Positions 23,647-33,043 of a stretch of 64,000 bases of DNA are shown here, piece after piece (the first letter of the stretch is position 1; each line of letters starts with the position of its first letter). The stretch is from contig JAIESC010000082.1 of NCBI GenBank assembly GCA_019746355.1, forward strand, positions 104,404-168,403, written 5' to 3'. The notes under the pieces are model-generated. The model saw nothing but the letters and a program-made list of their open reading frames with translations, did no database searches and had not been told where the DNA came from. The translations under genes and the position numbers were made by a program. The stretch comes from Xanthobacteraceae bacterium (GTDB taxonomy: Bacteria; Pseudomonadota; Alphaproteobacteria; Rhizobiales; Xanthobacteraceae).

Positions 23647-24558
23647 TCAGGCGAGCCCGTGTTTACCAAGGAACTCCAGCGTCAGGCGCACGCACTCGTC
23701 GGGTTTCTCGATCTGCAGCAGGTGCCCGGTGCCCGCGACGAAGCTGTAGTCGTATCCGCCCTCGATGCCGAGCGCCTGGTTGGCGGGGCCGGTCGCGGGC
23801 GCGCCCTTGAAGTTCGGGTCGCAACCGATGAGCTTCACCGGGCCGCCGAGCTCGGAAGCCTTCGGCCAGAGATCGAGCGTCAGCGCCTGGGCATAGATGG
23901 TGGCCTCGTTCTCGGGCGCGCAGACCAGCTCGTAGCCCGAGCCGTCCGGCGACTTGCGCAGCACCGAGCGCGCCATCAATTCGTGCAGGCCCGGCACCCA
24001 GCGCGCCGTCGCGCGCGAGGCCCGGTACTCCTCGACAAGCTCATCGACCGAGTTGAACTTGCGGCGGCGGCCCTTCGCCCACTCGGTCAGCCGGTTCTCG
24101 AAAATCTCCATCGCCGCGTAAAGCGGATGGCCCTTCGGCGGCACGTCCGGCGGATCGAACAGCACGAGCGCGTCCCAGCGCCAGCCGATCTCGACGGCGT
24201 GCTTCATCGCGCTGCGCGCCGACATGGAATGGAAGATGCCCGCGGTCTTGCGCGCGCCGAGCTTCTCGCTCACCGCCTGCACCACGCGCTCGAGGTCGTC
24301 GGCAAGCTGCGCGTAGTGGTGGTTCGACGGCGTGACCGGGACATTGCGGCCATGATTGCGGAAATCGAATACCAGAACGTCGAATTTTGCCAGGAGCTGT
24401 TGCCAGTACGGGTAGTACGCGTCGGCCGCGAAGCCGTTGCCGTGCGTGACCAGAAGCCGCACACCGGCCGGATTGCCGTGACGGCGCATCAGAATGCGGG
24501 CGCCGTCGGCGAGCGGAACCTCGAAGGTCAGGCTTGGCGAGGGGATTTCGAACGGCAT
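23647..24558 (-). CDS. Alpha/beta hydrolase with unusual nucleophile elbow
   Basis: A 303-residue alpha/beta hydrolase. It shows VTHGNGFAADAYYPYWQQLL (oxyanion region), FDFRNHGRNVP, a nucleophile region GIFHSMSARSAMKHA, LIGCDPNFKGAP and a terminal GTGHLLQIEKPDE with the catalytic histidine. The usual G-x-S-x-G is altered to F-H-S-M-S-A, so one glycine on each side of the serine is lost; the serine itself is present. The ATG at 24558 is taken as the start because the family fold begins there; the frame is open about 60 codons further up, but that sequence looks non-coding. It is a single gene between the tRNA and the divergent Mo-hydroxylase operon. Confidence 0.82.
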   Translation of the reverse strand: MPFEIPSPSLTFEVPLADGARILMRRHGNPAGVRLLVTHGNGFAADAYYPYWQQLLAKFDVLVFDFRNHGRNVPVTPSNHHYAQLADDLERVVQAVSEKLGARKTAGIFHSMSARSAMKHAVEIGWRWDALVLFDPPDVPPKGHPLYAAMEIFENRLTEWAKGRRRKFNSVDELVEEYRASRATARWVPGLHELMARSVLRKSPDGSGYELVCAPENEATIYAQALTLDLWPKASELGGPVKLIGCDPNFKGAPATGPANQALGIEGGYDYSFVAGTGHLLQIEKPDECVRLTLEFLGKHGLA

Positions 24559-24713
24559 CGGGGCACTCCGCCGGACGCGCGTTCTGCGCCGGCACTGCTT
24601 AGCAAGCAAAGCATTCCGCCATGCGTTATGGAGACGGCGGCCCAGCCGGTCAACGCTTGATTCCCGGCTGAAATCAGGGCTTTGTGGGGGCCGGTTTTCG
24701 TAAGGTCGGTTCA

Positions 24714-27116
24714 GTGTCACAGCGTCTCGGCACATCCGTGGTTCGCAAGGAAGATCCGGCGCTTTTGTCGGGCCGCGGCCGCTATGCCGACGATCTGCCG
24801 GTGCCGGCCGGCACGCTCGCGGCCCATGTGATCCGCTCGCCGCACCCGCACGCCGACATCGTCAGCATCGACGCGAGCGCAGCGCTGGCGCTGGACGGCG
24901 TCTGGGCGGTGCTGACCGGCGAGGACATCGCCAAGATTTCCGATCCGTTCCTGGTGGCGCTGAAGGCGCCGATCGATCAGTGGGCGCTCGCGGTCGGACG
25001 CGTGCGCTATGTCGGCGAGGCGGTGGCGCTGGTGGTGGCGGAGAGCCGCTACATTGCCGAGGACGCCGCCGAGCTGGTGGCGATCGAATATGCGCCGCGC
25101 GAGGCGGTGATCGATCCGCTGGAAGCAAAGAAAGACGGCGCGCCGATCCTGCATCCGGAGGCCAAGACCAACGAGGTTTCGGTCCGCGAATTCAAGTACG
25201 GCGACACCAAGACGGCGTTCGAGCAGGCCGACCGGCGGGTGAAGATGACGGTCGACTTCCACCGGCTCTCGTTCACGCCGATGGAGTGCTTCGTCTGCGT
25301 CGCGCAGCACAATCCCGCCGACGGCAGCTACGACTGCCTCGCGAACTTCCAGGGGCCGTTCAGCACGCATCCGGTGATGGCGCGGGCGCTGCGCGTTCCC
25401 GGGCCGAAAATGCGGTTGCGGATTCCGCCGGACTCGGGCGGCAGCTTCGGCATCAAGCTCTCGGTGTTTCCTTACGTCGTGCTGACGGCGCTCGCCGCCA
25501 AGGTCACCGGCCGCCCGGTGAAATGGGTGGAGGACCGCGCCGAGCATCTTCTGGCCGCAAGCACGGGACCGAACCGAGTGACCGAGATCGAGGCCGCGGT
25601 CACCAATGACGGGAAAATCCTCGGGCTTCGCATGGACCAGCTCGAGGACTACGGCGCGTTCCTGCGCGCGCCGATGCCGGGACCGCTCTACCGCATGCAT
25701 GGCGCTCAGACCGGCGGCTACGACATTGCGAACTGCGACGTGACCAACCGCGTCGTGCTCACCAACAAGATGCCGGCGAGCCTCATTCGCGGCTTCGGCG
25801 GGCCGCAGCTTTATCTCGCGCTGGAGCGGCTCATTCAGCGGATCTCGGTCGAGCTCGGGCTCGAGCACATCGACGTGATCCGGAGAAATCTCATCCCGGC
25901 GGAGAAGTTCCCGTACCGCGCCGCGGCCGGCGCGCTTTATGACTCCGGCGACTATCCCCGCGCCGTGGAGACGGCGATCGGCGACGGCCGCCTCGACGAA
26001 CTGAAGAAACGCCGCGACGAGGCCCGCGCCAAGGGCAAGAAATACGGCATCGGCTTTGCCGTGGTGGTCGAGCCGGCGATGTCGAACATGGGGTATCTCT
26101 CGACACTCTTGACGCCCGAAGCGCGCGACAAGGCCGGGCCGAAGAACGGCGCCACCTCGATGGTGACGGTCAACATCGACCCGCTCGGCGCGGTGTCGGT
26201 GACCGCCGACGTCACGGTGCAGGGCCAGGGCCACGAGACCGTGCTGTCGCAGATCGTCGCCGAGCAGCTGGGATTGCGCCCGCAGGACATCGACGTCACG
26301 CTGGAGATGGACACCGCGAAGGACCAGTGGTCGATCGCGGCCGGCACCTATTCCTGCCGCTTCACGCCGGGCACGGCGGTGGCGGCGCACATGGCGGCGG
26401 CAAAGATCGCCGACAAGCTGAAGCAGATCGGCGCCAAGCAGCTCAACGTCCGCGCCGATGACGTGGAGCTTGCGAACGGCAAGATCCGCAGCATCAGCAA
26501 CCCCGACAACGCGCTGTCGTTCGGCCGCGTCGCCGGCACCTCGCACTGGTCGCCGGTGATGCTGCCGGAGGGCATGGCGCCGGTGCTGAGCGAGACCGGC
26601 GTCTGGAACCCGCCGGAGCTCGAGCCGCCGTCGAGCGACGACCGCATCAACACCTCGCTGACGTACGGCTTCGTGTTCGACATGTGCGGCATCGAGATCG
26701 ATCCGATCACCTATCAGGTTCGGGTCGACCGCTATGTGTCGATGCACGACGCGGGCAAGCTGCTCAACCCGCTGATCGCCGAGGGGCAGATCCGCGGCGC
26801 GTTCGCGCAGGGGATCGCCGCGGCGCTCTACGAGGAGTTCGTCACCAACGAGGACGGCGCGTTCCTGACCGGCACGTTCGCCGACTATCTGGTGCCGACG
26901 GTGAGCGAAATCCCGCCGGTGGAACTGCTGCACATCGAGTCACCCTCGCCGCTGACGCCGCTCGGCGCCAAGGGCCTGGCCGAAGGCAACTGCATGAGCG
27001 TGCCGGCCTGTGTCGCCAACGCCATCGCCGATGCACTTGGCGTCAGCGATGTGCGGCTGCCGGCGACGCCGCGGCGCATCCATGCGCTGATGACGCAGAA
27101 GGAGGCCGCGGAATGA
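24714..27116 (+). CDS. Xanthine dehydrogenase/CO dehydrogenase family, molybdopterin-binding (large) subunit
   Basis: An 800-residue molybdenum hydroxylase large subunit. The N-terminal fold begins RLGTSVVRKEDPALLSGRG. Moco-binding stretches are DSGGSFGIKLSVFP, IRGFGGPQLYLALE and VQGQGHETVLSQIVAEQL. Near the C-terminus, GAKGLAEGNCMSVPA contains the glutamate expected to act as the active-site base. The enzyme hydroxylates heteroaromatic rings, aldehydes or related carbons with water as oxygen source. The GTG at 24714 starts the family's usual N-terminus; a GTG ten codons upstream is also possible. FAD and iron-sulfur subunits follow with overlapping ends, in L-M-S order. The real substrate is not evident. 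Confidence 0.94.
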   Translation: MSQRLGTSVVRKEDPALLSGRGRYADDLPVPAGTLAAHVIRSPHPHADIVSIDASAALALDGVWAVLTGEDIAKISDPFLVALKAPIDQWALAVGRVRYVGEAVALVVAESRYIAEDAAELVAIEYAPREAVIDPLEAKKDGAPILHPEAKTNEVSVREFKYGDTKTAFEQADRRVKMTVDFHRLSFTPMECFVCVAQHNPADGSYDCLANFQGPFSTHPVMARALRVPGPKMRLRIPPDSGGSFGIKLSVFPYVVLTALAAKVTGRPVKWVEDRAEHLLAASTGPNRVTEIEAAVTNDGKILGLRMDQLEDYGAFLRAPMPGPLYRMHGAQTGGYDIANCDVTNRVVLTNKMPASLIRGFGGPQLYLALERLIQRISVELGLEHIDVIRRNLIPAEKFPYRAAAGALYDSGDYPRAVETAIGDGRLDELKKRRDEARAKGKKYGIGFAVVVEPAMSNMGYLSTLLTPEARDKAGPKNGATSMVTVNIDPLGAVSVTADVTVQGQGHETVLSQIVAEQLGLRPQDIDVTLEMDTAKDQWSIAAGTYSCRFTPGTAVAAHMAAAKIADKLKQIGAKQLNVRADDVELANGKIRSISNPDNALSFGRVAGTSHWSPVMLPEGMAPVLSETGVWNPPELEPPSSDDRINTSLTYGFVFDMCGIEIDPITYQVRVDRYVSMHDAGKLLNPLIAEGQIRGAFAQGIAAALYEEFVTNEDGAFLTGTFADYLVPTVSEIPPVELLHIESPSPLTPLGAKGLAEGNCMSVPACVANAIADALGVSDVRLPATPRRIHALMTQKEAAE

Positions 27117-27931
27117 AGCCGCGCCCGTTCGACTATGTGCGGCCGGACAGCGCCGACGAGGCCATCGCCGTGCTCGGCGAATACGGCGACGACGCCCGCG
27201 TGCTGGCCGGCGGTCAGTCGCTGATGGCGATGCTGAACCTGCGGCTCGCCGACCCCTCGGTGCTGGTCGACATCGCGCGCATTCCGGAGCTCGACGCGAT
27301 CCGCGATCTCGGCGGCCGGATCGAGGTCGGCGCGGCGGTGACGCAGAACAAGCTGCTCAACTGGCCGAAGCTTGCGGAGAAGCTGCCGCTGGTGGCGGTG
27401 GCGCTGCCGAACGTCGGCCACTTCCAGACCCGCAACAAGGGCACGGTCTGCGGCTCGATCGCCCATGCCGACCCGAGCTCCGAGCTGCCGCTGTCGCTGG
27501 CGCTGCTCGAAGGCGAGGTGGTGCTGCGGAGCAAGCGCGGCACCCGCACGGTCGGCGCCAAGAGCTTCCAACTCGACATGCTGACCACGGCGCGGGAGCC
27601 GGACGAGCTGATCACCGCGGTGCGCTTTCCGGTCGCGCCGAACCGCAAGGCCGCGTTCCGCGAGGTGGCGCGGCGGCACGGCGACTTCGCCATCATCGCG
27701 GTCGGCGCAATCATCGAGGACGAGAACACGGCGCGGATCGGCATCGGCGGCATCGCCGGCAAGCCGGTGGTGCGGCGCGTCCCGCTGGATAGCGCGAAAG
27801 AGGCGGTCAACGCGCTCGCCGACGAGCTCGAGGGCTACGAGGACCTGCATGCCTCGGCGGAGCTGCGCCGCGACATCCTGCGCAATCTCGGGCCGGTGGT
27901 GATCGAGGAGGCCCGAGCGTGCGCCGCGTGA
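27113..27931 (+). CDS. Mo-hydroxylase FAD-binding (medium) subunit
   Basis: A 272-residue FAD-binding subunit of the CoxM/xanthine dehydrogenase medium type. The flavin motifs are VLAGGQSLMAMLNLRLADP (about 34-52) and NKGTVCGSIAHADPSSELP (about 105-123), both classic. It carries electrons from the 2Fe-2S subunit to an acceptor. The ATG overlaps the stop of the large subunit by four bases and its own stop overlaps the small subunit's GTG by four, so all three are translationally coupled. The length matches the family. Confidence 0.95.
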   Translation: MKPRPFDYVRPDSADEAIAVLGEYGDDARVLAGGQSLMAMLNLRLADPSVLVDIARIPELDAIRDLGGRIEVGAAVTQNKLLNWPKLAEKLPLVAVALPNVGHFQTRNKGTVCGSIAHADPSSELPLSLALLEGEVVLRSKRGTRTVGAKSFQLDMLTTAREPDELITAVRFPVAPNRKAAFREVARRHGDFAIIAVGAIIEDENTARIGIGGIAGKPVVRRVPLDSAKEAVNALADELEGYEDLHASAELRRDILRNLGPVVIEEARACAA

Positions 27932-28407
27932 ACAAGGACCAGAAGGTGCGCGTCAGCATCACGCTCAACGGCCGCAAGCTGTCGGCCGAGACCGAGCCGC
28001 GCACACTCCTGTCCGATTTCCTGCGCCATTCGCTCGGCGCGACCGGCACCCATGTGGGCTGCGAGCACGGGGTCTGCGGCTGCTGCACGGTGCAGATCGA
28101 CGGCGCGGCGGTGCGCTCGTGCCTGACGCTTGCCATGCAGGCCGAGGGCCGCGACGTGAGGACCGTGGAGTCGCTCGCCTCGCCCGACGGCAAGCTCAAC
28201 AAGCTGCAGCAGGCGTTCCAGAACCATCATGCGCTGCAATGCGGGTTCTGCACGCCGGGCATCCTGATGTCGTTCACCGACTATCTGTCGCGCAACCCGA
28301 AGCCCACCGAGGAGGACCTGCGCGAGGTCTTGAGCGGCCATATCTGCCGCTGCACCGGCTACGCCGGCATCATGGCGGCGCTGAAGGAAGCGGCGGGCAT
28401 TCGGTAA
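27928..28407 (+). CDS. Mo-hydroxylase 2Fe-2S (small) subunit
   Basis: A 159-residue iron-sulfur subunit of the CoxS type. The N-terminal ferredoxin-like cluster uses CEHGVCGCCTV plus a downstream cysteine (RSCLTLA). The C-terminal helical cluster uses CGFCTPGILM and HICRCTGY. All eight cluster cysteines are in place, so both 2Fe-2S centres should form. It links the molybdenum site to the FAD subunit. The GTG at 27928 is preferred over one nine bases upstream because it overlaps the previous stop by four bases, as at the other junction. Confidence 0.96.
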   Translation: MNKDQKVRVSITLNGRKLSAETEPRTLLSDFLRHSLGATGTHVGCEHGVCGCCTVQIDGAAVRSCLTLAMQAEGRDVRTVESLASPDGKLNKLQQAFQNHHALQCGFCTPGILMSFTDYLSRNPKPTEEDLREVLSGHICRCTGYAGIMAALKEAAGIR

Positions 28408-28434
28408 TGCGAACGTGGCGAGACTCTATCCCCG

Positions 28435-28539
28435 GTCATTCCGGGGCGCGAGCGAAGCGAGCGAGCCCGGAATCCAGAGCCACAGTCTCGATGCGGCTCT
28501 GGATTCCGGGCCTGGCGCTGCGCGCCGTCCCGGAATGAC
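28435..28539. repeat. Palindromic intergenic element, copy 5
   Basis: A 105-base inverted repeat (GTCATTCCGGGGCGCGAGCG ... CGTCCCGGAATGAC) directly after the three Mo-hydroxylase genes and before the amidohydrolase, on co-directional genes. Confidence 0.9.
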
Positions 28540-28593
28540 CGCGGAGAGAGTCACCGCATCCGCCGCCATCGAGTGTGTAGAGAGACAAGTTAA

Positions 28594-29991
28594 GTGCAAA
28601 CCGTCGATCTCATCATCAAGGACATCGCCTGGCTGATCACCGTCGATCCGCAGCGGCGCATCATCCGCGACGCGGCGGTTGCGGTGAACGGCGGCAGGAT
28701 CGTCGCGGTCGGCAAATCGGCCGAGATTGCCAGGACCCACACCGGCCGGCAGACCGTCGATGGCCGCAACACGGTGGCGACGCCGGGCTTCGTCGACTGC
28801 CATCTGCATTCGTCGTTCCAGCTTTCGCGCGGGCTCGCCGACGAGGCCAATGCACAGTCGTTCCTGTTCGACCGCATGTATCCTTACGAGGCGGCGCTCG
28901 ACGGCGACGACGTGCGCGTCTCCGCGACGCTGGCCGCGACCGAGCTGCTCAAGCACGGCGTCACCTGCTTCATCGACCCCGGCAACTACCACCCCGAGGC
29001 GTCGGTCGAAGGCGTGATGTCCACCGGCATCCGCATGGTGGTGTCGCGCTCCTCGTTCGACCTGACCAAATCGGTGCTGGGGCTTTTGCCCGAGCGAATG
29101 ATCGAGAACACGGCGACCGCGCTTGAGCGGGCGGAAGCCGTGCTGGAGAAATACTCCAAGAGCGGCAACCCGCGGCTCACCGCCAGCGCGTCGTTCCGCG
29201 GGCTCAACAACGCGTCGGACGAATTGATCACCGGCCTCGACAAGCTCGCCAAGAAATACGGCACGCTGCTGCAGACCCACGCCTGCTTCTCCTACTCCAC
29301 GCACGACTCCAGCATCGCCCGCGGCGGGCTCGCCGAGATCGAGCGGCTGGAACACCTCGGCGTGCTCGACGAGCGGATGCTGATCGTGCATTCCGGCTGG
29401 CTCGAGCCGCAGGAGGTGGCGATGCTGGCCAGGCGCAAGCCGTCGCTGGTCTGCGCGCCGTCGTCGAGCCTGCACAACGGCTACGGCAATTTCGTCGTCG
29501 GCAAGCTGCCGGAACTGATCGCGCTCGGCGTCAATGTCGCGGTCGGCTCCGACCACGCCTCATCCGGCATCGTCGACATGCCGCAGGAGATGCGGCTCGC
29601 CTGCTGCTGCTACAAGGAGACGCGGCTCAATCCGCGGGTAATGCCGCCGGAGACCGGGCTGGAGATGGCAACCATCAACGGCGCCAAGGCCGCGCTGCTC
29701 TCCGAGCGCATCGGCTCGATCGAGGTCGGCAAGGAGGCCGACGTGGTGCTGTTCGACACGCGGCGGCCGGAATGGCAGCCGCTGATCAATCCGGTCGCGA
29801 ACCTCGTCTACAGCGCCACCGGCGACTCGGTGCGCGACGTGTTCGTCGCGGGCGAGCAGGTGGTGGCCGGCGGCGCGCTGACCAAGATCGACGAGAGCAG
29901 GCTTTACGAGGAAATCCCCGTTGCGGTGTCGCGCTTCAGCAAGCATCTGAAGGTCGACCAGATGGTGCAATTGAAATGGCCGGTGACGTGA
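28594..29991 (+). CDS. Amidohydrolase, AtzB/8-oxoguanine deaminase-like
   Basis: A 465-residue metal-dependent hydrolase of the cyclic amidohydrolase (Atz/Trz/8-oxoguanine deaminase) group. The metal ligands are visible: HLH in VDCHLHSSFQL, a histidine in LLQTHACFSYS, another in MLIVHSGWLEP, and the aspartate in VGSDHASSG. Members remove amino or chloro groups from N-heterocyclic rings such as triazines and purines. The GTG at 28594 with an upstream GAGAGA site is accepted as the start, since VDLIIKDIAWLITVD is the usual family opening. It overlaps the MBL-fold gene by one base. Its place after a Mo-hydroxylase suggests hydroxylation then deamination of a heterocycle, which is inference. Confidence 0.9.
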   Translation: MQTVDLIIKDIAWLITVDPQRRIIRDAAVAVNGGRIVAVGKSAEIARTHTGRQTVDGRNTVATPGFVDCHLHSSFQLSRGLADEANAQSFLFDRMYPYEAALDGDDVRVSATLAATELLKHGVTCFIDPGNYHPEASVEGVMSTGIRMVVSRSSFDLTKSVLGLLPERMIENTATALERAEAVLEKYSKSGNPRLTASASFRGLNNASDELITGLDKLAKKYGTLLQTHACFSYSTHDSSIARGGLAEIERLEHLGVLDERMLIVHSGWLEPQEVAMLARRKPSLVCAPSSSLHNGYGNFVVGKLPELIALGVNVAVGSDHASSGIVDMPQEMRLACCCYKETRLNPRVMPPETGLEMATINGAKAALLSERIGSIEVGKEADVVLFDTRRPEWQPLINPVANLVYSATGDSVRDVFVAGEQVVAGGALTKIDESRLYEEIPVAVSRFSKHLKVDQMVQLKWPVT

Positions 29992-31103
29992 TGGACGCCA
30001 GGGCGGAAACCAAGTCGCGGCCGCAGCAGAAGCCCGGCGATGTCATCGACGGGCTGATGTTTCCGTTTGCCGAGTTCCCGGCGGCGGGCGAGACGATCGA
30101 GGTGGCCGACGGCATCTTCTGGGTGTCGACGCCGGTGCCGTTCGTCGGCCTCAAGCAGGTCAACCTGTGGCTGCTGCGCGACGGCGACGGCTGGACCATG
30201 GTCGATTGCAGCTACGGCGGCACGACACAGCGCGAGCTGATCGAGACCGTGTGGGCAAAGCTCCTCGGCGGCAGGCCGGTCAAGCAGCTCATCGTCACGC
30301 ATTTCCATCCCGACCACGCGGGCGGCTCGGGCTGGATCGCGGAGAAGTGGGGCCTGCGGCCGCGCATGTCGCACGGCGAGTGGCTGACCGCCAATCTCGC
30401 GGTGATGAACAAGAACACCGACCATGTGGAATCGCGCGGCGTGTTCTATCGCCGCCACGGGCTCGATGAGGCGCGCGTGCAGCGGTTTCTCACCGGCGTC
30501 GTGCTCTACAGCGACGGCGTCACGCTGCCGAAGAGCCACAAGCGGCTGCGCTCCGGCGATCTCGTGCCGGTCGGCCAGGACAAATGGCGCGTGATCATCG
30601 GCGAGGGCCATTCGCCGGAGCACGTCTCGCTCTACTGCGCCGAGCGGAAGATCCTGATCGCCGGCGACCAGATCCTGCCGAGCATCACCACCAACGTCAG
30701 CACCTGGCATGTGGAGCCGGAATTCGACGCGGTCGGCGCCTTCCTCAACACCTGCAAGACCTTCCTCGACGTGCTGCACCCCGACACGCTGATCCTGCCG
30801 TCGCACCGAAAGCCGTTCCGCAACGTGCAGCACCGGCTGCGCCAGCTTGCGGTGCATCACGCGCACCGGCTCAATGTGGTGCTGGACGCGGTCGGCCAGG
30901 AAGCGCGCGCCGGCGAGCTGATCGACGTGATGTTCACGCCGGGGCTCGACGGCCATCAGGTCGGCTTCGCCATGGGGGAGGCGATCGGGCATCTCAATCA
31001 TCTGGTGGTGCTCGGGCATCTGGAGATGGTCGAGACGAAATCGTTGGTCCGCTACCGGCGGATCAGTGCAAAAGAAAAGAAGGTGGAGCCGCACTTCGCA
31101 TAA
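29991..31103 (+). CDS. MBL-fold metallo-hydrolase
   Basis: A 370-residue metallo-beta-lactamase-fold protein. The zinc motif THFHPDHAGGSGW (about 102-114) supplies the H-x-H-x-D-H ligands. A second histidine follows in VIIGEGHSPEHVSLY, and the aspartate in LIAGDQILPSI, with SHRKPF near the end of the domain. A C-terminal helical extension (about 280-370) is seen in several glyoxalase II-like hydrolases. The ATG at 29991 overlaps the amidohydrolase stop (TGATG). It may hydrolyse a thioester, lactone or amide in the same pathway. A long palindromic element ends the run. Confidence 0.92.
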   Translation: MDARAETKSRPQQKPGDVIDGLMFPFAEFPAAGETIEVADGIFWVSTPVPFVGLKQVNLWLLRDGDGWTMVDCSYGGTTQRELIETVWAKLLGGRPVKQLIVTHFHPDHAGGSGWIAEKWGLRPRMSHGEWLTANLAVMNKNTDHVESRGVFYRRHGLDEARVQRFLTGVVLYSDGVTLPKSHKRLRSGDLVPVGQDKWRVIIGEGHSPEHVSLYCAERKILIAGDQILPSITTNVSTWHVEPEFDAVGAFLNTCKTFLDVLHPDTLILPSHRKPFRNVQHRLRQLAVHHAHRLNVVLDAVGQEARAGELIDVMFTPGLDGHQVGFAMGEAIGHLNHLVVLGHLEMVETKSLVRYRRISAKEKKVEPHFA

Positions 31104-31128
31104 GGCTTCGCCGCACCATCTCACCTCG

Positions 31129-31267
31129 GTCATTCCGGGACGCCGCCACAAGCGCGTTTACGCGCGTCTTCGACGCGCTATGGCGGCGGGCCCGGAATCC
31201 AGAACCGGGGACGGTGTGCGGAAACTGGATTCCGGGTTCGCTCGCTTCGCGAGCGCCCCGGAATGAC
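31129..31267. repeat. Palindromic intergenic element, copy 6 (extended form)
   Basis: A 139-base member of the family with one half lengthened by a GCGCGTTTACGCGCG-TCTTCGACGCGC segment. The same insert, with changes, is present in copies 8 and 9 and in the core of the 318-540 element. Confidence 0.88.
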
Positions 31268-31292
31268 GGTGGCAATATCCAGGGAGTGAAGG

Positions 31293-32864
31293 ATGACGGG
31301 CCCCTTCGGCGATCATCAGCTCAAGATTCCCTACGAGCCGGTGGCGGACCTGCTCGCGAAGTACGCAAAGCGCGATCCGAACAAGACCGCCATCGTCGAC
31401 CTCGAGACCGGCACGTCGGTCACGTTCGGCGAGCTTGAGCAGGTCGCGATCGACGTCGCCAGCTATCTCAAGAGCCACGGCATCAGGAAGGGCAGCCGTA
31501 TCCTGCTGCTCTCCGACGGCAATCTCGAGATGCTGATGATCTGGCTCGGAGCGTGGCGGATCGGCGCCGTGGTCTGCCCGTTCAATCTGGAGATGAACGA
31601 GAAGCAGATGGTGCCGCTCAGCGCGACGCTCGGGCCTGCGCTGATCGTCTATCACAAGGAGATCGACCTTCAGAAGATGGTGGGCGACCACCCGGCCCCG
31701 CGCATCCGCTTTGGCCGCTGGTCGCCGGACGGCGTGAAGGACCCCGAGGACGAGTTCTTCCGCGCGCTGACGCCGGGCGACGCCGCCACGCTGCCGGAGC
31801 GCAACGAGCCGATGGATCACGCGCTCGTGGTCTGCACCTCGGGAACGACGGCGCGGCCGAAGATCATCATCCTGCACCACGCCATCATGTGGATGAACGG
31901 CCTGAATACGCTGGAATATCTCGGCCTCACCGAGGACGACCGCATCCTGGAGTATCGCTCGTTCGGCTGGAACTCGCCGCAGATCGTCACGCTCATGCCC
32001 TTCCTGGAAAAGGGCCTGACCATGCATGTCGCCAAGCGCTTCTCACACAGCCGTTTCTTCGAATGGGTGCAGAAGCACGGCATCACCTTCTCGGCCGGCG
32101 TGCCGACCGTGATCAACATGCTGCTGAACAAGCCGCTTGGCTTCACCGCCAAGGACGTGCCGACGCTGCGGCTGATGAGCTGCTCGTCGGCGCCACTGAC
32201 CGCGCAGCAGTGGACCCAGTTCGAGGAGATGTACGGCCTGACCCTGCTCACGTGGTACGGCATGTCGGAGACCGGCTGGATCTGCGGCAACCGCCACTAC
32301 CGGAAGAAGATGGGCACCGTCGGTCCGCCCGCCGTGCATCAGGAGCTGAAGATCGTCGACGCCGCCGGCAACGACGTCTCGCCCGGCGCCGAGGGCGAGA
32401 TCACCGTCGGCGGGCCGCAAATGGCGATCGGCTATGTCAACGACGACGGCTCGGTCGAGCCCATTCTCGGCAAGCGCATGAAGACCGGCGATCTCGGCGC
32501 GCAGGACCCGGACGGCTTCGTCCGCGTCACCGGCCGCACCAAGGATCTGGTCATCCGCGGCGGCGTCAACATCGCCCCGCTGGAGATCGACGAGATCCTG
32601 ATCAAGCATCCCGGCATCGCCGAGGCCGCGGCGGTCGGCGTGCCGGACAAGATCTACGGCGAAGAGGTGATCTGCTACGTGGTGGCGAAGGATAAGGCGC
32701 TGACCGAGCAGGACGTGCTCGACCACAGCGCAAAATTCCTGCCGCCGGCCAAAATGCCCAAGCGGGTGTTGATCGTGGCCGATCTGCCGAAAAGCGATCG
32801 CGGCAAGGTGGTGCGCGACAAGCTGCGTGAGGACTGGATCGCGCGGCAGAAGGTCTCGGCGTAG
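31293..32864 (+). CDS. AMP-forming acyl-CoA synthetase (ANL superfamily)
   Basis: A 523-residue enzyme of the acyl/aryl-CoA ligase group. The phosphate-binding P-loop is VCTSGTTARPKIIILHH (about 177-193), the A5-type motif is LLTWYGMSETGWI, the hinge region has TGDLGAQDPDGFVRVTGRTK, and the C-terminal catalytic lysine lies in KSDRGKVVRD. It activates a carboxylic acid through an acyl-adenylate and transfers it to CoA. The length is usual. It is on the same strand as the Mo-hydroxylase and amidohydrolase genes, separated by a palindromic element. The acid cannot be named; overall form suggests a medium-chain or aromatic acid. Confidence 0.93.
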   Translation: MTGPFGDHQLKIPYEPVADLLAKYAKRDPNKTAIVDLETGTSVTFGELEQVAIDVASYLKSHGIRKGSRILLLSDGNLEMLMIWLGAWRIGAVVCPFNLEMNEKQMVPLSATLGPALIVYHKEIDLQKMVGDHPAPRIRFGRWSPDGVKDPEDEFFRALTPGDAATLPERNEPMDHALVVCTSGTTARPKIIILHHAIMWMNGLNTLEYLGLTEDDRILEYRSFGWNSPQIVTLMPFLEKGLTMHVAKRFSHSRFFEWVQKHGITFSAGVPTVINMLLNKPLGFTAKDVPTLRLMSCSSAPLTAQQWTQFEEMYGLTLLTWYGMSETGWICGNRHYRKKMGTVGPPAVHQELKIVDAAGNDVSPGAEGEITVGGPQMAIGYVNDDGSVEPILGKRMKTGDLGAQDPDGFVRVTGRTKDLVIRGGVNIAPLEIDEILIKHPGIAEAAAVGVPDKIYGEEVICYVVAKDKALTEQDVLDHSAKFLPPAKMPKRVLIVADLPKSDRGKVVRDKLREDWIARQKVSA

Positions 32865-32872
32865 ACACCGGC

Positions 32873-32978
32873 GTCATTCCGGGGCGGCCCGAGGGCCGAA
32901 CCCGGAATCCAGTTCCGGAGAAAATCCCTTCTTGTCTGGATTCCGGGCTCGCTCGCTGACGCGAGCGCCCGGGATGAC
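32873..32978. repeat. Palindromic intergenic element, copy 7
   Basis: A 106-base copy (GTCATTCCGGGGCGGCCCGA ... CGCCCGGGATGAC) with one change in the closing arm (GGGATGAC instead of GGAATGAC). It lies right after the CoA ligase stop. Confidence 0.88.
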
Positions 32979-33043
32979 CGTGGAGAGCATTCCGCCAGCC
33001 GCGCAAATGTGAGATGCTCCTGCCCTGCATCGAGGGCAGCCGG

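Noticed and set aside
24717..26933. A 738-codon frame opposite the Mo-hydroxylase large subunit
   Set aside because: Shadow of the real gene; low-complexity Arg/His/Asp composition.
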